From Xanthomonas bonasiae (GTDB lineage: Bacteria > Pseudomonadota > Gammaproteobacteria > Xanthomonadales > Xanthomonadaceae), in assembly GCF_017163705.1 (NCBI RefSeq), contig NZ_JAFIWB010000006.1, positions 140,142-204,141 of the forward strand: a stretch of 64,000 bases of DNA, read 5' to 3'. Shown here piece after piece: positions 45,673-56,081 of the stretch (positions are counted from its first letter, which is position 1; each line of letters begins with the position of its first letter). The translations under genes were made by a program, and so were the position numbers. Below the pieces are notes generated by a model that searched no databases, was not told the origin of the DNA, and saw only the letters and a program-made list of their open reading frames with translations.

Positions 45673-46491
45673 ATGCCCGCCATTCCGCCCGACGCCATCG
45701 TCGTCTCGCGCAACAGTCTCGACAGCGACGACGCGTACGCGCCGATCCAGTCCAACATCAGCTTCATCAACGCCCAGCTCGACCAGTGGCTGCGTCCGGA
45801 CGAGATCGCCGCCGATGCGATGTGCAGTTATTACGTCGACTTCTACGTGGCGCAGGTGGAAAACGGCGGCTTCGCCCAGTTCGTCTACAACTGCAACGCC
45901 GATCCGCTGGTGCTGGACCAGGTCGGGCGCGGACTGCAGGCGATGCGGGCAACCCGGCATGCGGCGCTGTACGCGGCCAGCCGCGCGCTGCTCGAACAGA
46001 TGGACGACGCCACGTTGCAGGCGTTCATGGACGGCCAGTACTTCGGCGACAACCCGGCGCGCGATGCGCTCGACCGGCATGGCGACGCGTTCTTCGCGCT
46101 GGCGGAAGAAGAGGATCTGATCGCACTGAATTCGGCCTGGCTGCGCGCGCATCCGCAGCTGGTGGCGCTGTCGATTCCGGAGATGCAGGCCGAGGTCGAG
46201 CGCCGCGGCGCCGCCCTGCCCGATCGCCTCGAGCGCATCGCCGCGGCGCTGGAGAACGAACCGCGCTACATGAAACTGATCCGCCGCCTGTGCGCCGACA
46301 GCGGGCACACGCTGGACCGCGTCACCGCCGGCGATCCCAGCCATGCGCACGACGGCAGGCAGGTACTGGCCTGGCACTTCCTGACCGACCGCGGCCACTT
46401 CTACCTGCTCGACCTCGACGGCATCGCGCGCATGCACGACGCCGACAGCCATGCGTTGGTGGCGCAGATCGACGTGCCGGCGCAGTTGTAG
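45673..46491 (+). CDS. DMP19/DUF4375-like protein
   Basis: The 272-residue soluble protein has a central helical domain with YYVDFYVAQVENGGFAQFVYN (about 55-75). This VxNGGFxQ(F/Y) pattern is the hallmark of the DMP19/DUF4375 family. DMP19 from Neisseria is a DNA mimic that binds a repressor; most other members are uncharacterised. The C-terminal third (VLAWHFLTDRGHFYLLDLDG) is a beta-rich extension. Acidic residues are frequent, but a DNA-mimic role is only a possibility. It is the last gene before a 372-base gap. Confidence 0.65.
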   Translation: MPAIPPDAIVVSRNSLDSDDAYAPIQSNISFINAQLDQWLRPDEIAADAMCSYYVDFYVAQVENGGFAQFVYNCNADPLVLDQVGRGLQAMRATRHAALYAASRALLEQMDDATLQAFMDGQYFGDNPARDALDRHGDAFFALAEEEDLIALNSAWLRAHPQLVALSIPEMQAEVERRGAALPDRLERIAAALENEPRYMKLIRRLCADSGHTLDRVTAGDPSHAHDGRQVLAWHFLTDRGHFYLLDLDGIARMHDADSHALVAQIDVPAQL

Positions 46492-46863
46492 GACATCTCG
46501 ATCCAGGTCATGCACTCCACGCTGCCCCGCGGAAACGGCACCGGGCGCCCTCGGGCCATCCGGAGTTGCTGCCGCAGTGCACCCAGCGAGTTGGCCGCAC
46601 GTCTCTGCAGGAGCGGCGTCAGCCGCGACGAACGCAGCGGCAGACCTTCCGTCCGCAGATCCTGCCGGAGCCGAAGCCCCTCCCGCATGAAAAGCGCTTC
46701 AGCGCGTTGCATGCATGCAGGTTTATGGGAGCGACTCCGGGTGGCCTCGGGCCATCCGTCGCGACGAGAGGCCCGCGGAAAAGCCGTCGCATCGCGCTTC
46801 GCCGCATAAAAAAACGCCCCGCGAAGCGGGGCGTTCGATTGCGACAGACCAGCGGCAGCGCGA
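46492..46863. other. Intergenic region with REP half element
   Basis: No gene is supported in this 372-base gap between convergent genes. It contains a REP-like half element (about 46606-46630, GCAGGAGCGGCGTCAGCCGCGAC), two copies of CTCGGGCCATCCG (near 46550 and 46746), and the gltA terminator at its right end. Confidence 0.7.
46808..46835 (-). terminator. Rho-independent terminator of gltA
   Basis: A 10-bp perfect stem AACGCCCCGC-GAA-GCGGGGCGTT ends 29 bases from the gltA stop. A run of seven T follows on the minus strand (A-run at 46808-46814). Confidence 0.93.
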
Positions 46864-48153
<1,290 letters not shown>

Positions 48154-48392
48154 AGTGTGCGCTCCTCAGTGGAAGGCGCCTGCCCGTACTTTGCGAACAG
48201 ACGCGTGAAGGAAGTCCACGGCAATTACCACGGATCGCGTCATTATCGCACAGCAACATTTGAGTAGTCGCTCGTACTGAAGTCGTAGAGCGAGGGCTGG
48301 GCGGCGACACAGCGTTGCATCCTCGCCATCGCCAGGACGGGAGAATCTACGCCGGCATCACAGCCGGGAATCGATGCATCGGGGACGCCAAA

Positions 48393-48423
48393 AAAGAAGG
48401 CCGCGCAGGGCGCGGCCTTCTTT
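48393..48423 (-). terminator. Rho-independent terminator of rpmE2
   Basis: A 14-bp perfect stem AAAGAAGGCCGCGC-AGG-GCGCGGCCTTCTTT lies 18 bases after the rpmE2 stop. The T-run on the minus strand is the A-run at 48391-48395. Confidence 0.93.
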
Positions 48424-48441
48424 ACCACTTCGACCGCTCGA

Positions 48442-48684
48442 TCAGCGCGCGTAGCGCTTCTGGAACTTGTCGATGCGGCCGCTGGTGTCGATGACCTTGT
48501 GCTTGCCCGTATAGAACGGGTGCGAAGCCGAGGAAATTTCGACCTTGACCAGCGGATATTCTTCGCCGTCCTCCCACTTGACCTTGTCCTTCGAGGACAT
48601 GGTCGAACGGGTCAGGATCTTGAAATCGGAGGTGACGTCGTGAAACACGACGTTGTGGTACTTGGGATGGATGTCGGCCTTCAT
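48442..48684 (-). CDS. rpmE2: 50S ribosomal protein L31 type B
   Basis: The 80-residue protein opens with [17 protein letters not shown] and contains [25 protein letters not shown], both diagnostic for L31. It lacks the CxxC zinc-ribbon cysteines of type A L31, so it is the zinc-free form, which many bacteria express under zinc limitation. No Zur box was recognised in the 163 bases upstream. The ATG at 48684 gives the family N-terminus; an upstream ATG at 48714 would add ten unrelated residues. It is followed by a strong terminator. Confidence 0.95.
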   Translation of the reverse strand: MKADIHPKYHNVVFHDVTSDFKILTRSTMSSKDKVKWEDGEEYPLVKVEISSASHPFYTGKHKVIDTSGRIDKFQKRYAR

Positions 48685-48847
48685 GGGCTCGCACCGTAGG
48701 GGGCTGCTGGACAAGAGGGAAACTATAGCAACTCACCCGGCCTGCACGCAAGAACAACTTGCGCGGAATTCACGTCCGGCGACGCCAGGGCGCGGGCGCG
48801 GCGTCCCGGCCACGCCCTGCCGCACCGGGGCGGCCGCCCTGCCCCGC

Positions 48848-49786
48848 TCAGCCGGCGCCGACCGCCGCACGCGCCAATGCCTGGAAACGGGCCTGGTCGT
48901 AGCGGATCAGCATGGCCGCGTTGTCGGCCAGGCCCAGCTGGCGGTTCCAGTCGACCAGGGTGGCGCCGCGGCTGTGGACCCCGGCCAGCTCGACCTGCAG
49001 CGGCCGCGACTGCACCTCCAGCGCGCCCTCGGGCTGCAGCGCCCAGGCCATCGCCAGCGCATCGGCGGCATACCAGTGCTCGCCGCGCGAATCCTCCGAC
49101 CACAGCCGGGTCTTGCGCGAGATCTCCTCGTAGAAGCGCGCCTTGTCGGCATCCGCGGCCAGCCACTGCTCGACCTCGCGGTGCGGCAGGCCATGGGCGA
49201 CGGTGGCCTCCCAGTCGGCGACCTCGATATGCGGGAACCCGGAAAACACGATGTGCGCCGCTTCCGGGTCGAAGGCGATATTGAACTCGGCGGCCGGGGT
49301 GATGTTGCCGTGGCAGGTGATCGCCCCGCCCATCACCACGAAGCGGCGCACCCGCTGCGGCAGGGTCGGATCGAGCTTCAGCGCCAGCGCGATGTTGGTC
49401 AGCGGACCGAGCGCGACCAGCAGCAGCGAGCCGGCGTACCGGTGCGACAGGCGCAGGATCGCCAGGGCTGCGTGCTCGGACTCGGCGGCGCGCGCCGCCG
49501 GCGCCAGGCCGACATCGCCGAAACCGTCCAGGCCATGCACGTGGGCGGCGTCCACCGCCGGATGCAGCAACGGGTCGGCGCAGCCGGCGAACACCGGCAC
49601 GTCCTCGCGCCCGGCCACTTCGCACAGCTTCAGCGCATTACGCACGGTGTGCTGCAGGCCGACGTTGCCGGCGGCGATGGTCAGGCCGACCACGTCGTGG
49701 CGATCGTCGGCGAAGGCCATCAGCAGGGCCAGGGCATCGTCCACGCCGGGATCGGTGTCGATCAACAGGGGAATCTTGTCGCTCAT
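48848..49786 (-). CDS. Inosine/uridine-preferring nucleoside hydrolase
   Basis: The 312-residue enzyme has the Ca2+-binding motif DTDPGVDDALAL (about 9-20) near the N-terminus, the conserved NALKLCEVAGREDVPVFAG and LLVALGPLTNIALAL segments and FNIAFDPEAAHIVF near the active site. It cleaves the N-glycosidic bond of ribonucleosides for purine/pyrimidine salvage; base preference cannot be read reliably. The ATG at 49786 gives the family start MSDKIPLLIDTDPG. It lies 132 bases downstream of recG in the same direction. Confidence 0.92.
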   Translation of the reverse strand: MSDKIPLLIDTDPGVDDALALLMAFADDRHDVVGLTIAAGNVGLQHTVRNALKLCEVAGREDVPVFAGCADPLLHPAVDAAHVHGLDGFGDVGLAPAARAAESEHAALAILRLSHRYAGSLLLVALGPLTNIALALKLDPTLPQRVRRFVVMGGAITCHGNITPAAEFNIAFDPEAAHIVFSGFPHIEVADWEATVAHGLPHREVEQWLAADADKARFYEEISRKTRLWSEDSRGEHWYAADALAMAWALQPEGALEVQSRPLQVELAGVHSRGATLVDWNRQLGLADNAAMLIRYDQARFQALARAAVGAG

Positions 49787-49898
49787 GCGTGATTCTTCGT
49801 CATTCCGTTCGGCCGCCGAGTCTGGCATTGCGGCGCGGCCGTGGAAAGCCGGGGCTTCCGCGGCCTGGGCGAATCCCCAATTCCCAATCCCCAATCCC

Positions 49899-49920
49899 AG
49901 CCGTGGCGCCAGCCACGGCT
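49899..49920. other. Hairpin overlapping the recG stop
   Basis: A 9-bp perfect stem AGCCGTGGC-GCCA-GCCACGGCT includes part of the recG stop codon. It has no T-run, so it is a structure or weak terminator at best. GGGATTGG-type short repeats follow it on the minus strand. Confidence 0.6.
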
Positions 49921-52069
49921 AAGCCCCCGCGAACCGCGCCGCGCCGCCCACCCAGCGCGCGACGATGCGATCGGCCAGGACCGGCGACTCGGCCAGCAGC
50001 CGTTCGGCCAGCGCATGCACCCGCGGCAGCAGGCCGGCGTCGCGTGCCAGGTCGGCGACGCGGAACGCGGCCAGGCCGGTCTGGCGGGTGCCGAGTAGTT
50101 CGCCGGGGCCGCGCAGCTCCAGGTCCTTCTCGGCGATGACGAAGCCGTCGTTGGTCTGGCGCATGGTCTGCAACCGCTGCCGCGCCATCGCCGACAGCGG
50201 CGCCTGGTACATCAGCACACAACTGGAGGCGGCCGCGCCGCGCCCGACCCGGCCGCGCAGCTGGTGCAGCTGCGCCAGACCCAGCCGCTCGGCGTTCTCG
50301 ATGATCATCAGCGACGCGTTGGGCACGTCGACGCCGACCTCGATGACCGTGGTGGCGACCAGCAGGTCGATTTCGCCCTGCTTGAACGCACGCATCGCCG
50401 CCTGCTTCTCGGCGCCCTTCATGCGCCCGTGCACCAGCCCCACCTTCAGCTCCGGCAACTGCGCCGACAAGGCTTCGTAGGTGGCCTGCGCGGCGCTGGC
50501 GTCGATGCGGTTGCCCGCACCGGCGCCCTGCCCCGACTTGTCGCTGTCTTCGGTTTCGTCGATCAGCGTGCACACCCAGTACGCCTGGCGGCCTTCGGCG
50601 CAGGCCACGCGGATGCGCTGCACCAGCTCCGGGCGGCGCTCGGCGCTGAGCACGATGGTCTGCACCGGCGTGCGCCCGGGCGGCAGCTCGTCGATCGCCG
50701 ACACGTCCAGGTCCGCGTACGCGGCCATCGCCAGCGTGCGCGGGATCGGGGTGGCGGTCATCACCAGCTGGTGCGGCACGCCGGCGCCGGTGGCGCCCTT
50801 GTCGCGCAACGCCAGGCGCTGGTGCACACCGAAGCGGTGCTGCTCGTCGACGATGGCCAGGGCCAGGTCGTGGAAGGCCACCGCAGCCTGCATCAGCGCA
50901 TGCGTGCCGACCACCACCTGCGCCTCGCCCGAGGCGATCTGCGCCAGCACCGCGGCGCGCGCCTTGCCGGTGACCTTGCCGGCCAGCCAGGCGACGCGGA
51001 TGCCCAGCGGCTCCAGCCAGGCGCGCAGGTTCGCCAGGTGCTGTTCGGCGAGCAGTTCGGTCGGCGCCGCCAGCGCCGCCTGCTTGCCCTTGTCCACCGC
51101 CAGCATCGCCGCCAGCGCCGCGACCACGGTCTTGCCGCTGCCGACGTCGCCCTGCACCAGGCGCAGCATGGGCGAGGGCTTTTCCAGGTCGGCGCGGATC
51201 TGCGCGAACACCCGCTGCTGCGCGCCGGTGAGCTGGAACGGCAGCGACTGCTGCAGGCGCTTGGCCAGCAGGCCACGCCCGCGCAGCGACGGCGAACGCT
51301 GCCGCTGCAGCGCGATGCGCTGGCGACGCAGGCTCAGGTGGTGCGCCAACAGCTCTTCCAGCGCCAACCGCTGTTGCGCCGGATGCAGGCCGGCGGCGAG
51401 CGCGCCCAGGTCGGCCTGCGGCGGCGGCCGGTGCGCGATCAGCAGCGCGCTGCGCAACGACGGCAGCTCCAGTTCGGCCAGCATCGCCGCCGGCAGCAGC
51501 TCCAGCGACGCTTCGTCGGGCAATCGGTCCAGCGCCTGCCCGATCAGCTTGCGCAGCGTCGCCGGGCCGATGCCTTCGACCGCCGGATACACCGGGTCCA
51601 GGCTGTCGTCCAGACCCGCGGCCGCGTCGCCGCCGAGGATCTGGTAACTCGGGTGCACGATCTCCAGGCCGTGCTGGCCAGGCTTGGGCGTGCCGAACGC
51701 GCGCAGCCGTGCGCCCACCGCGAACTGCGCCACCTGCGCGGCACGGAACTGGAAGAAGCGCAGCACCAGGGTGGCGCGCGAGTCGTCGGCGACCGCCACG
51801 CGCAGCATCGGCCGGTAGCGGAAACCGCGATCCACCGCCTCCACCCGCACTTCGACCTGCGCCGGGACGCCCGGCTGCAGCGCCGCCACCGGGGTCAGCC
51901 GGGTGCGGTCCTCATAGCGCAGCGGCAGGTGCAGCCACAGGTCCTGCAGGGTCAGCAGGCCGCGCGCGGCGAACTTCTCGGCGACCTTCGGGCCGACGCC
52001 CGGCAGCGCCGACAACGGCGCCTCGCCTGCCGCCGACAGCGCCGGCGCCGGAACCTGCACGCGCGGCAC
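49919..52069 (-). CDS. recG: ATP-dependent DNA helicase RecG
   Basis: The 716-residue helicase has an N-terminal wedge/OB domain (LRYEDRTRLTPVAAL, then VADDSRATLVLRFFQFRAAQV) and helicase domains with Walker A GDVGSGKTVVA, the DExH-type box DEQHRFGVHQR, MTATPIPRTLAM (motif III) and a C-terminal segment with VGRGAAASSCVLMY (motif VI QLRGRVGRG). It remodels stalled forks and Holliday junctions. It lies 9 bases downstream of ridA and in the same direction as spoT, rpoZ and gmk, a layout also seen in enterobacteria (without ridA). The 716-residue length is near E. coli RecG (693). Confidence 0.96.
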   Translation of the reverse strand: MPRVQVPAPALSAAGEAPLSALPGVGPKVAEKFAARGLLTLQDLWLHLPLRYEDRTRLTPVAALQPGVPAQVEVRVEAVDRGFRYRPMLRVAVADDSRATLVLRFFQFRAAQVAQFAVGARLRAFGTPKPGQHGLEIVHPSYQILGGDAAAGLDDSLDPVYPAVEGIGPATLRKLIGQALDRLPDEASLELLPAAMLAELELPSLRSALLIAHRPPPQADLGALAAGLHPAQQRLALEELLAHHLSLRRQRIALQRQRSPSLRGRGLLAKRLQQSLPFQLTGAQQRVFAQIRADLEKPSPMLRLVQGDVGSGKTVVAALAAMLAVDKGKQAALAAPTELLAEQHLANLRAWLEPLGIRVAWLAGKVTGKARAAVLAQIASGEAQVVVGTHALMQAAVAFHDLALAIVDEQHRFGVHQRLALRDKGATGAGVPHQLVMTATPIPRTLAMAAYADLDVSAIDELPPGRTPVQTIVLSAERRPELVQRIRVACAEGRQAYWVCTLIDETEDSDKSGQGAGAGNRIDASAAQATYEALSAQLPELKVGLVHGRMKGAEKQAAMRAFKQGEIDLLVATTVIEVGVDVPNASLMIIENAERLGLAQLHQLRGRVGRGAAASSCVLMYQAPLSAMARQRLQTMRQTNDGFVIAEKDLELRGPGELLGTRQTGLAAFRVADLARDAGLLPRVHALAERLLAESPVLADRIVARWVGGAARFAGA

Positions 52070-52078
52070 GGGCGAGGG

Positions 52079-52462
52079 TCAGTCGAGCACCATCACCGCA
52101 TCGACCTCGAAGCCGACGCCCTTCGGCAGCGCGGACACTTCGACGGTGGAACGCGCGGGGAACGGCGCCTGGAAATAGTCCTGCATCACCGCATTGACCT
52201 GGGCGAACTGCGACAGGTCGGTCAGGTACAGGCCCAGCCGCACGATCCGGTCGAGCGAACCGCCGGCCGCCTCGGCCACCGCCTTGAGGTTGTCGAAGGC
52301 GCGGCGCGCCTGCGCGCCGACATCGCCGGGCACGACCTCGCCGGTCGCCGGATCCAGCGGGATCTGGCCGGAGAAATACACCGTGTTGCCGGCGCGCACC
52401 GCCTGCGAATACGGACCGATCGCGGCCGGCGCCTGCTCGGTGTGGATGATCTGGCGGGACAT
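52079..52462 (-). CDS. ridA: RidA family enamine/imine deaminase
   Basis: The 127-residue protein has the YjgF/RidA signature near the C-terminus (FPARSTVEVSALPKGVGFEVDAV, with the catalytic Arg in PARST) and AIGPYSQAVRAGNTVYFSGQ near the start. It hydrolyses reactive 2-aminoacrylate and related imines, protecting PLP enzymes. The ATG at 52462 gives the family start MSRQIIHTEQAP; a start at 52570 would run through the heptamer repeat array (SPESRV repeats) and is unlikely. It lies between recG (9 bases downstream) and spoT (304 bases upstream). Confidence 0.94.
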   Translation of the reverse strand: MSRQIIHTEQAPAAIGPYSQAVRAGNTVYFSGQIPLDPATGEVVPGDVGAQARRAFDNLKAVAEAAGGSLDRIVRLGLYLTDLSQFAQVNAVMQDYFQAPFPARSTVEVSALPKGVGFEVDAVMVLD

Positions 52463-52496
52463 GGCGGCTCCAACGGAAATAGGGAATGGGTATTTT

Positions 52497-52545
52497 ACTC
52501 GGGACTCGGGACTCGGGACTCGGGACTCGGGACTCGGGACTCGGG
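52497..52545. repeat. Heptanucleotide array (ACTCGGG)7
   Basis: Seven perfect tandem copies of ACTCGGG, 49 bases, lie 34 bases upstream of the ridA start codon. Copy number of such arrays often varies between strains by slippage. A decayed relative lies at 44769-44797. Confidence 0.95.
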
Positions 52546-52641
52546 ACGGCAGGATGCTGTCTCGAGGCATATCGCTGTCAAAAGACTTGAAGTACCGATT
52601 CTTTTGAGCAAGACGCCTCTTCCAGCCAGCGACAAACCGCC

Positions 52642-52713
52642 TTTCTGTAGGAGCGGCTTCAGCCGCAACGCTTTACCGGGAAGGCGTCGCGGCTGAAGCC
52701 GCTCCTACAGAAA
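52642..52713. repeat. REP palindrome pair (25-bp perfect inverted repeat)
   Basis: Arms 52642-52666 and 52689-52713 are perfectly complementary around a 22-base loop and carry GTAGGAGCGGCTTCAGCCGC. With the heptamer array it fills the 304-base gap between ridA and spoT, which holds no gene. Confidence 0.9.
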
Positions 52714-52766
52714 AGCAAGACGCAGCGCACTTGCGACCATCCCCCGAGCCCCGAATCCCGGCTCCA

Positions 52767-54938
52767 CTACTGCCTGCGCACACTCTGCACCGCGGTCAGC
52801 CGCCGCAACCGGCGCATCACTTCGGCCAGGTGGTTGCGGTCGCGTACCTGGATGTTGAAGCGCAACACGGCGGCGTTGAAGTCGCGATCCAGGTAGTCCA
52901 CGCGCTCGATGTTGGACTGGCTCTGCGCGATCGCCGCGGCCAGTTGCGCCAGCACGCCGGTGCGGTTCTCCACGTCCACCACCAACGCGGTGTCGTAGTC
53001 GCCGATGACGCTGGTGTCCCAGCCGATCGGCACCCAGCGCTCCGGCGACTTGCGCAGTTCGGCCAGGTTCGGGCAATCCAGCCGGTGCACGACGATGCCC
53101 TTGCCGGCGGTGTGGTAGCCCATGATCTCGTCGCCGGGAATCGGCTGGCAGCAGTTGGCGAAGCTGACCACGCCGCGCTCGGTGCCATTGATCAGGATCT
53201 TTTCCTGCGAATGCTTGGACAGGCCGCCGCCGCGCAGTTCCGCATAGGCCATCAGCGCCTGCGCGGCCTGGTTCGGCATCCAGTTGCCCAGCGCGATGTC
53301 GGCCAGCAGCGCCTCCAGGCGCGGATAGCGGTGCTCGCTGAGGAACGAGTCCAGGCGCCCCTTCGGCAGCCGCTCCAGCGCGCTGTCCATCGCTTCCAGC
53401 GCGCGGTCGAGCATGCGGTGGCCGAGCTGCACCGCGTCCTCGTGCTCGAGCTGCTTGAGCTGATGGCGGATCGCGGTACGCGCCTTGCTGCTGACCACGA
53501 ACTCCAGCCACTGCGGCTTGGGCGTGGCCGAACGCGCGGTGATCACTTCCACGGTCTGCCCGCTGACCAGCTTGGTGCGCAGCGGCACCAGCTTCTTGTC
53601 CACCCGCGAGGCCACCGCGCGGTTGCCGACGTCGGTATGCACCGCATAGGCGAAATCCAGCGCGGTGGAATTGCGCGGCAGCGCCAGGATCTTGCCCTTC
53701 GGCGTGAACAGGTAGACCTCGTCCGGGAACAGGTCGACCTTGACGTTGTCCAGGAATTCCAGCGACGAGCCGGCGGCGCGCTGCGATTCGATCAATTCGA
53801 CGATCCACGCATGCGCGCGGCTCTGCGCGCTGTTGGGCGAATCGCCGCCGAACTTGTAGGTCCAGTGCGCGGCCACGCCGCGCTCGGCGATCAGGTCCAT
53901 TTCCTCGGTGCGGATCTGCACTTCGATCGGCGAGCCGTAGGGGCCGAACAGCACCGTATGCAGCGACTGGTAGCCGTTGGCCTTGGGAATGGCGATGAAG
54001 TCGCGGAAGCGCGCGTCCAGCGGCTTGAACGTGGCGTGCACCGCGCCCAGCGCGTGGTAGCAGTCCGGCACCCCGCGCACCACCAGGCGGAAGCCGAACA
54101 CGTCCATCACCTGGTCGAAGGATTTGTTCTCGTCGCGCATCTTGTTGTAGATGCTCCACGGGGTCTTGATCCGGCTGACCAGGCGGTGCTCCAGCCCCTC
54201 CTTGGCCAGCCGTTGCGACAGTTGCACCTCCACCTGCGCCATCGACTCGCGGCGCACCACCGGCTGGCTGCGGATGTGCTTTTCGATGATCGCGTGGCGC
54301 CACGGGTGCAGCGCACGGAAGCCGAGGTTCTGCAGCTCGGACTTCATCAGGCTCATGCCCAGGCGCTGCGCGATCGGCGCATAGATCTCCAGCGTCTCGC
54401 GGGCGATGCGGCTGCGCGCCTCGGCGCTCTGCGCGCCGAGCGTGCGCATGTTGTGCAGGCGGTCGGCGAGCTTGATCATGATCACGCGCAGGTCGCGCGA
54501 CATCGCCAGCAACATCTTGCGGAAGCTCTCGGCCGCCGCTTCCTGGCGGTCGCGGAACTTAAGCTTGTCCAGCTTGGTGACGCCATCGACCAGTTCGGCG
54601 ACCGCCTCGCCGAATTCGGCGGCCAGTTCGGCGCGGGTCAGCGGCGTGTCTTCGATGGTGTCGTGCAGGATCGCCGCGATCAGCGCCTCCACGTCCAGGC
54701 CGAGTTCGGCCAGCACGCCGGCCACCGCCACCGGATGGGTGATGTAGGGCTCGCCCGACTTGCGGGTCTGCCCGGCATGCGCGGCCGCGCCCACTTCCCA
54801 CGCGCGCCGCAGCAGCGGAATCTGCTCGGCCGGCAGATAGCTGGCGCTGCGTTCGAGTTGCAGAACGTAGTCGGGGATCGCCTCGTTGGCCGGCGACGGC
54901 GCGGCGGTGGCGACCTGGGCAGAAGGGCCTGGGTTCAT
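52767..54938 (-). CDS. spoT: Bifunctional (p)ppGpp synthetase/hydrolase SpoT
   Basis: The 723-residue RelA/SpoT homologue has an N-terminal HD hydrolase domain (His54, His68, His92-Asp93 in ILHDTIEDT), so it can degrade (p)ppGpp. A synthetase domain carries FRDFIAIPKANGYQSLHT, then TGS (VYLFTPKGKILALPRNSTALDFAY) and a C-terminal ACT domain. It sets the alarmone level in the stringent response. It follows rpoZ after 101 bases and shares the classical gmk-rpoZ-spoT order. A terminator-like hairpin (54987-55010) between rpoZ and spoT may reduce its expression. Confidence 0.96.
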   Translation of the reverse strand: MNPGPSAQVATAAPSPANEAIPDYVLQLERSASYLPAEQIPLLRRAWEVGAAAHAGQTRKSGEPYITHPVAVAGVLAELGLDVEALIAAILHDTIEDTPLTRAELAAEFGEAVAELVDGVTKLDKLKFRDRQEAAAESFRKMLLAMSRDLRVIMIKLADRLHNMRTLGAQSAEARSRIARETLEIYAPIAQRLGMSLMKSELQNLGFRALHPWRHAIIEKHIRSQPVVRRESMAQVEVQLSQRLAKEGLEHRLVSRIKTPWSIYNKMRDENKSFDQVMDVFGFRLVVRGVPDCYHALGAVHATFKPLDARFRDFIAIPKANGYQSLHTVLFGPYGSPIEVQIRTEEMDLIAERGVAAHWTYKFGGDSPNSAQSRAHAWIVELIESQRAAGSSLEFLDNVKVDLFPDEVYLFTPKGKILALPRNSTALDFAYAVHTDVGNRAVASRVDKKLVPLRTKLVSGQTVEVITARSATPKPQWLEFVVSSKARTAIRHQLKQLEHEDAVQLGHRMLDRALEAMDSALERLPKGRLDSFLSEHRYPRLEALLADIALGNWMPNQAAQALMAYAELRGGGLSKHSQEKILINGTERGVVSFANCCQPIPGDEIMGYHTAGKGIVVHRLDCPNLAELRKSPERWVPIGWDTSVIGDYDTALVVDVENRTGVLAQLAAAIAQSQSNIERVDYLDRDFNAAVLRFNIQVRDRNHLAEVMRRLRRLTAVQSVRRQ

Positions 54939-54986
54939 GCGCGAAGACTATGCCAGCGGCGCGAGGACGGCAAACCCGCAAAACGA

Positions 54987-55010
54987 AACAGCCCGCGGAT
55001 GCGGGCTGTT
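54987..55010 (-). terminator. Terminator-like hairpin between rpoZ and spoT
   Basis: A 10-bp perfect stem AACAGCCCGC-GGAT-GCGGGCTGTT lies 29 bases after the rpoZ stop, followed on the minus strand by TTTCGTTTTG. It may be a partial terminator, since the order rpoZ-spoT is normally co-transcribed. Confidence 0.8.
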
Positions 55011-55039
55011 CGGCAGACGCTCCGAGCGCGGGGACGCGA

Positions 55040-55339
55040 TCAGTCGTCGTTCTTGGACATGTCTTCGTCGGCGACGACCTCGGCCGCGGCCCACTCCAGC
55101 GCTTCGCGCTCGGCACGCTCGCGCTCGGCCTTCTCGACTTCGTCGATCAGCGCGTTGTCGATCTTGCGCGCGGCGATCTCGCGCAGCGCCAGCACCGTCG
55201 GCTTGTCGGCCGATTCGGTGTTGTCGAGGGTGGCCTGCACGCCGTTGGCGAGCTGGCGGGCGCGCTTGGACGCCATCATGACCAGTTCGAAACGGTTGTT
55301 AACGACTTCCAGGCAATCTTCTACGGTGATGCGGGCCAT
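55040..55339 (-). CDS. rpoZ: DNA-directed RNA polymerase omega subunit
   Basis: The 99-residue protein begins with [30 protein letters not shown], the family hallmark, with [13 protein letters not shown] in the middle. It stabilises beta-prime during polymerase assembly and forms part of a ppGpp site. The acidic tail (about 75-99) is usual. The start at 55339 was taken over 55369. It is downstream of gmk by 112 bases. Confidence 0.97.
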   Translation of the reverse strand: MARITVEDCLEVVNNRFELVMMASKRARQLANGVQATLDNTESADKPTVLALREIAARKIDNALIDEVEKAERERAEREALEWAAAEVVADEDMSKNDD

Positions 55340-55451
55340 GCGGGCTCCCGGCGGGCCGCTGGCGGCCACGCGCTCGAATGAGGGAAAGGGCGGCGATTGT
55401 AGGGCGCGGGCCGGCCGAAATCAACCGGCCATCATTCAGTTTCCTTTGGAA

Positions 55452-56081
55452 TCAGCCAGTTGCCTGATCCTGATCGAGCAGCGCGGCGATCAGATCGGCA
55501 TGCCGCTGCTGTTGCGGCAGGCGCCGCAGGCGGCTGGCGACGAAGATCGCGCACATCTCGTCCACCGCAGTGTCGAAGTCCTCGTTGACGATCACGTAGT
55601 CGAAGTCGGCGTAGTGCGACATCTCCTCGCGCGCCGCCGCCAGCCGCTGCGCGATCACCGCCTCGCTGTCCTGGCCGCGCTTGCGCATGCGCTGCTCCAG
55701 CGCCGCGCGCGACGGCGGCAGGATGAACACGCTGACCGCGTCGGGCACCTTGGCCCGCACCTGGCGCGCGCCCTGCCAGTCGATCTCCAGCAGCACGTCG
55801 TGGCCGGCGGCCAGCTGCGGCTCCACCGATTGCCGCGCGGTGCCCTTCCAGTCGCCGTGGACGCGGGCGTACTCGAAGAAGTCGCCGGCATCGATCATGC
55901 CCTGGAACTCGTCGGCGGACACGAAGTGGTAGTGCTCGGCATGGCGCTCGCCCGGCCGCGGCGCGCGCGAAGTGAACGAGATCGACAGCGCGATCTGCGG
56001 ATCGCGCGCCAACGTGGCGTTGACGATGCTGCTCTTGCCGGCGCCGGAAGGCGCCGCAACGATATAGAGAGTGCCGCGCAT
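55452..56081 (-). CDS. gmk: Guanylate kinase
   Basis: The 209-residue kinase has P-loop APSGAGKS (10-17), the GMP-binding segment SFTSRAPRPGERHAEHYHFV (about 34-53) and VLLEIDWQGARQV. It phosphorylates GMP to GDP for nucleotide and (p)ppGpp pools. It is the first gene of the leftward gmk-rpoZ-spoT-ridA-recG run. The C-terminal tail (LLDQDQATG) is slightly divergent from other members. Confidence 0.97.
   Translation of the reverse strand: MRGTLYIVAAPSGAGKSSIVNATLARDPQIALSISFTSRAPRPGERHAEHYHFVSADEFQGMIDAGDFFEYARVHGDWKGTARQSVEPQLAAGHDVLLEIDWQGARQVRAKVPDAVSVFILPPSRAALEQRMRKRGQDSEAVIAQRLAAAREEMSHYADFDYVIVNEDFDTAVDEMCAIFVASRLRRLPQQQRHADLIAALLDQDQATG

Noticed and set aside
49899..49920. Rho-independent terminator of recG
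   Set aside because: The stem is only 9 bp, overlaps the stop codon, and no T-run follows.
52497..52545. CRISPR-like array
   Set aside because: The unit is 7 bases with no spacers, and no cas genes are present.
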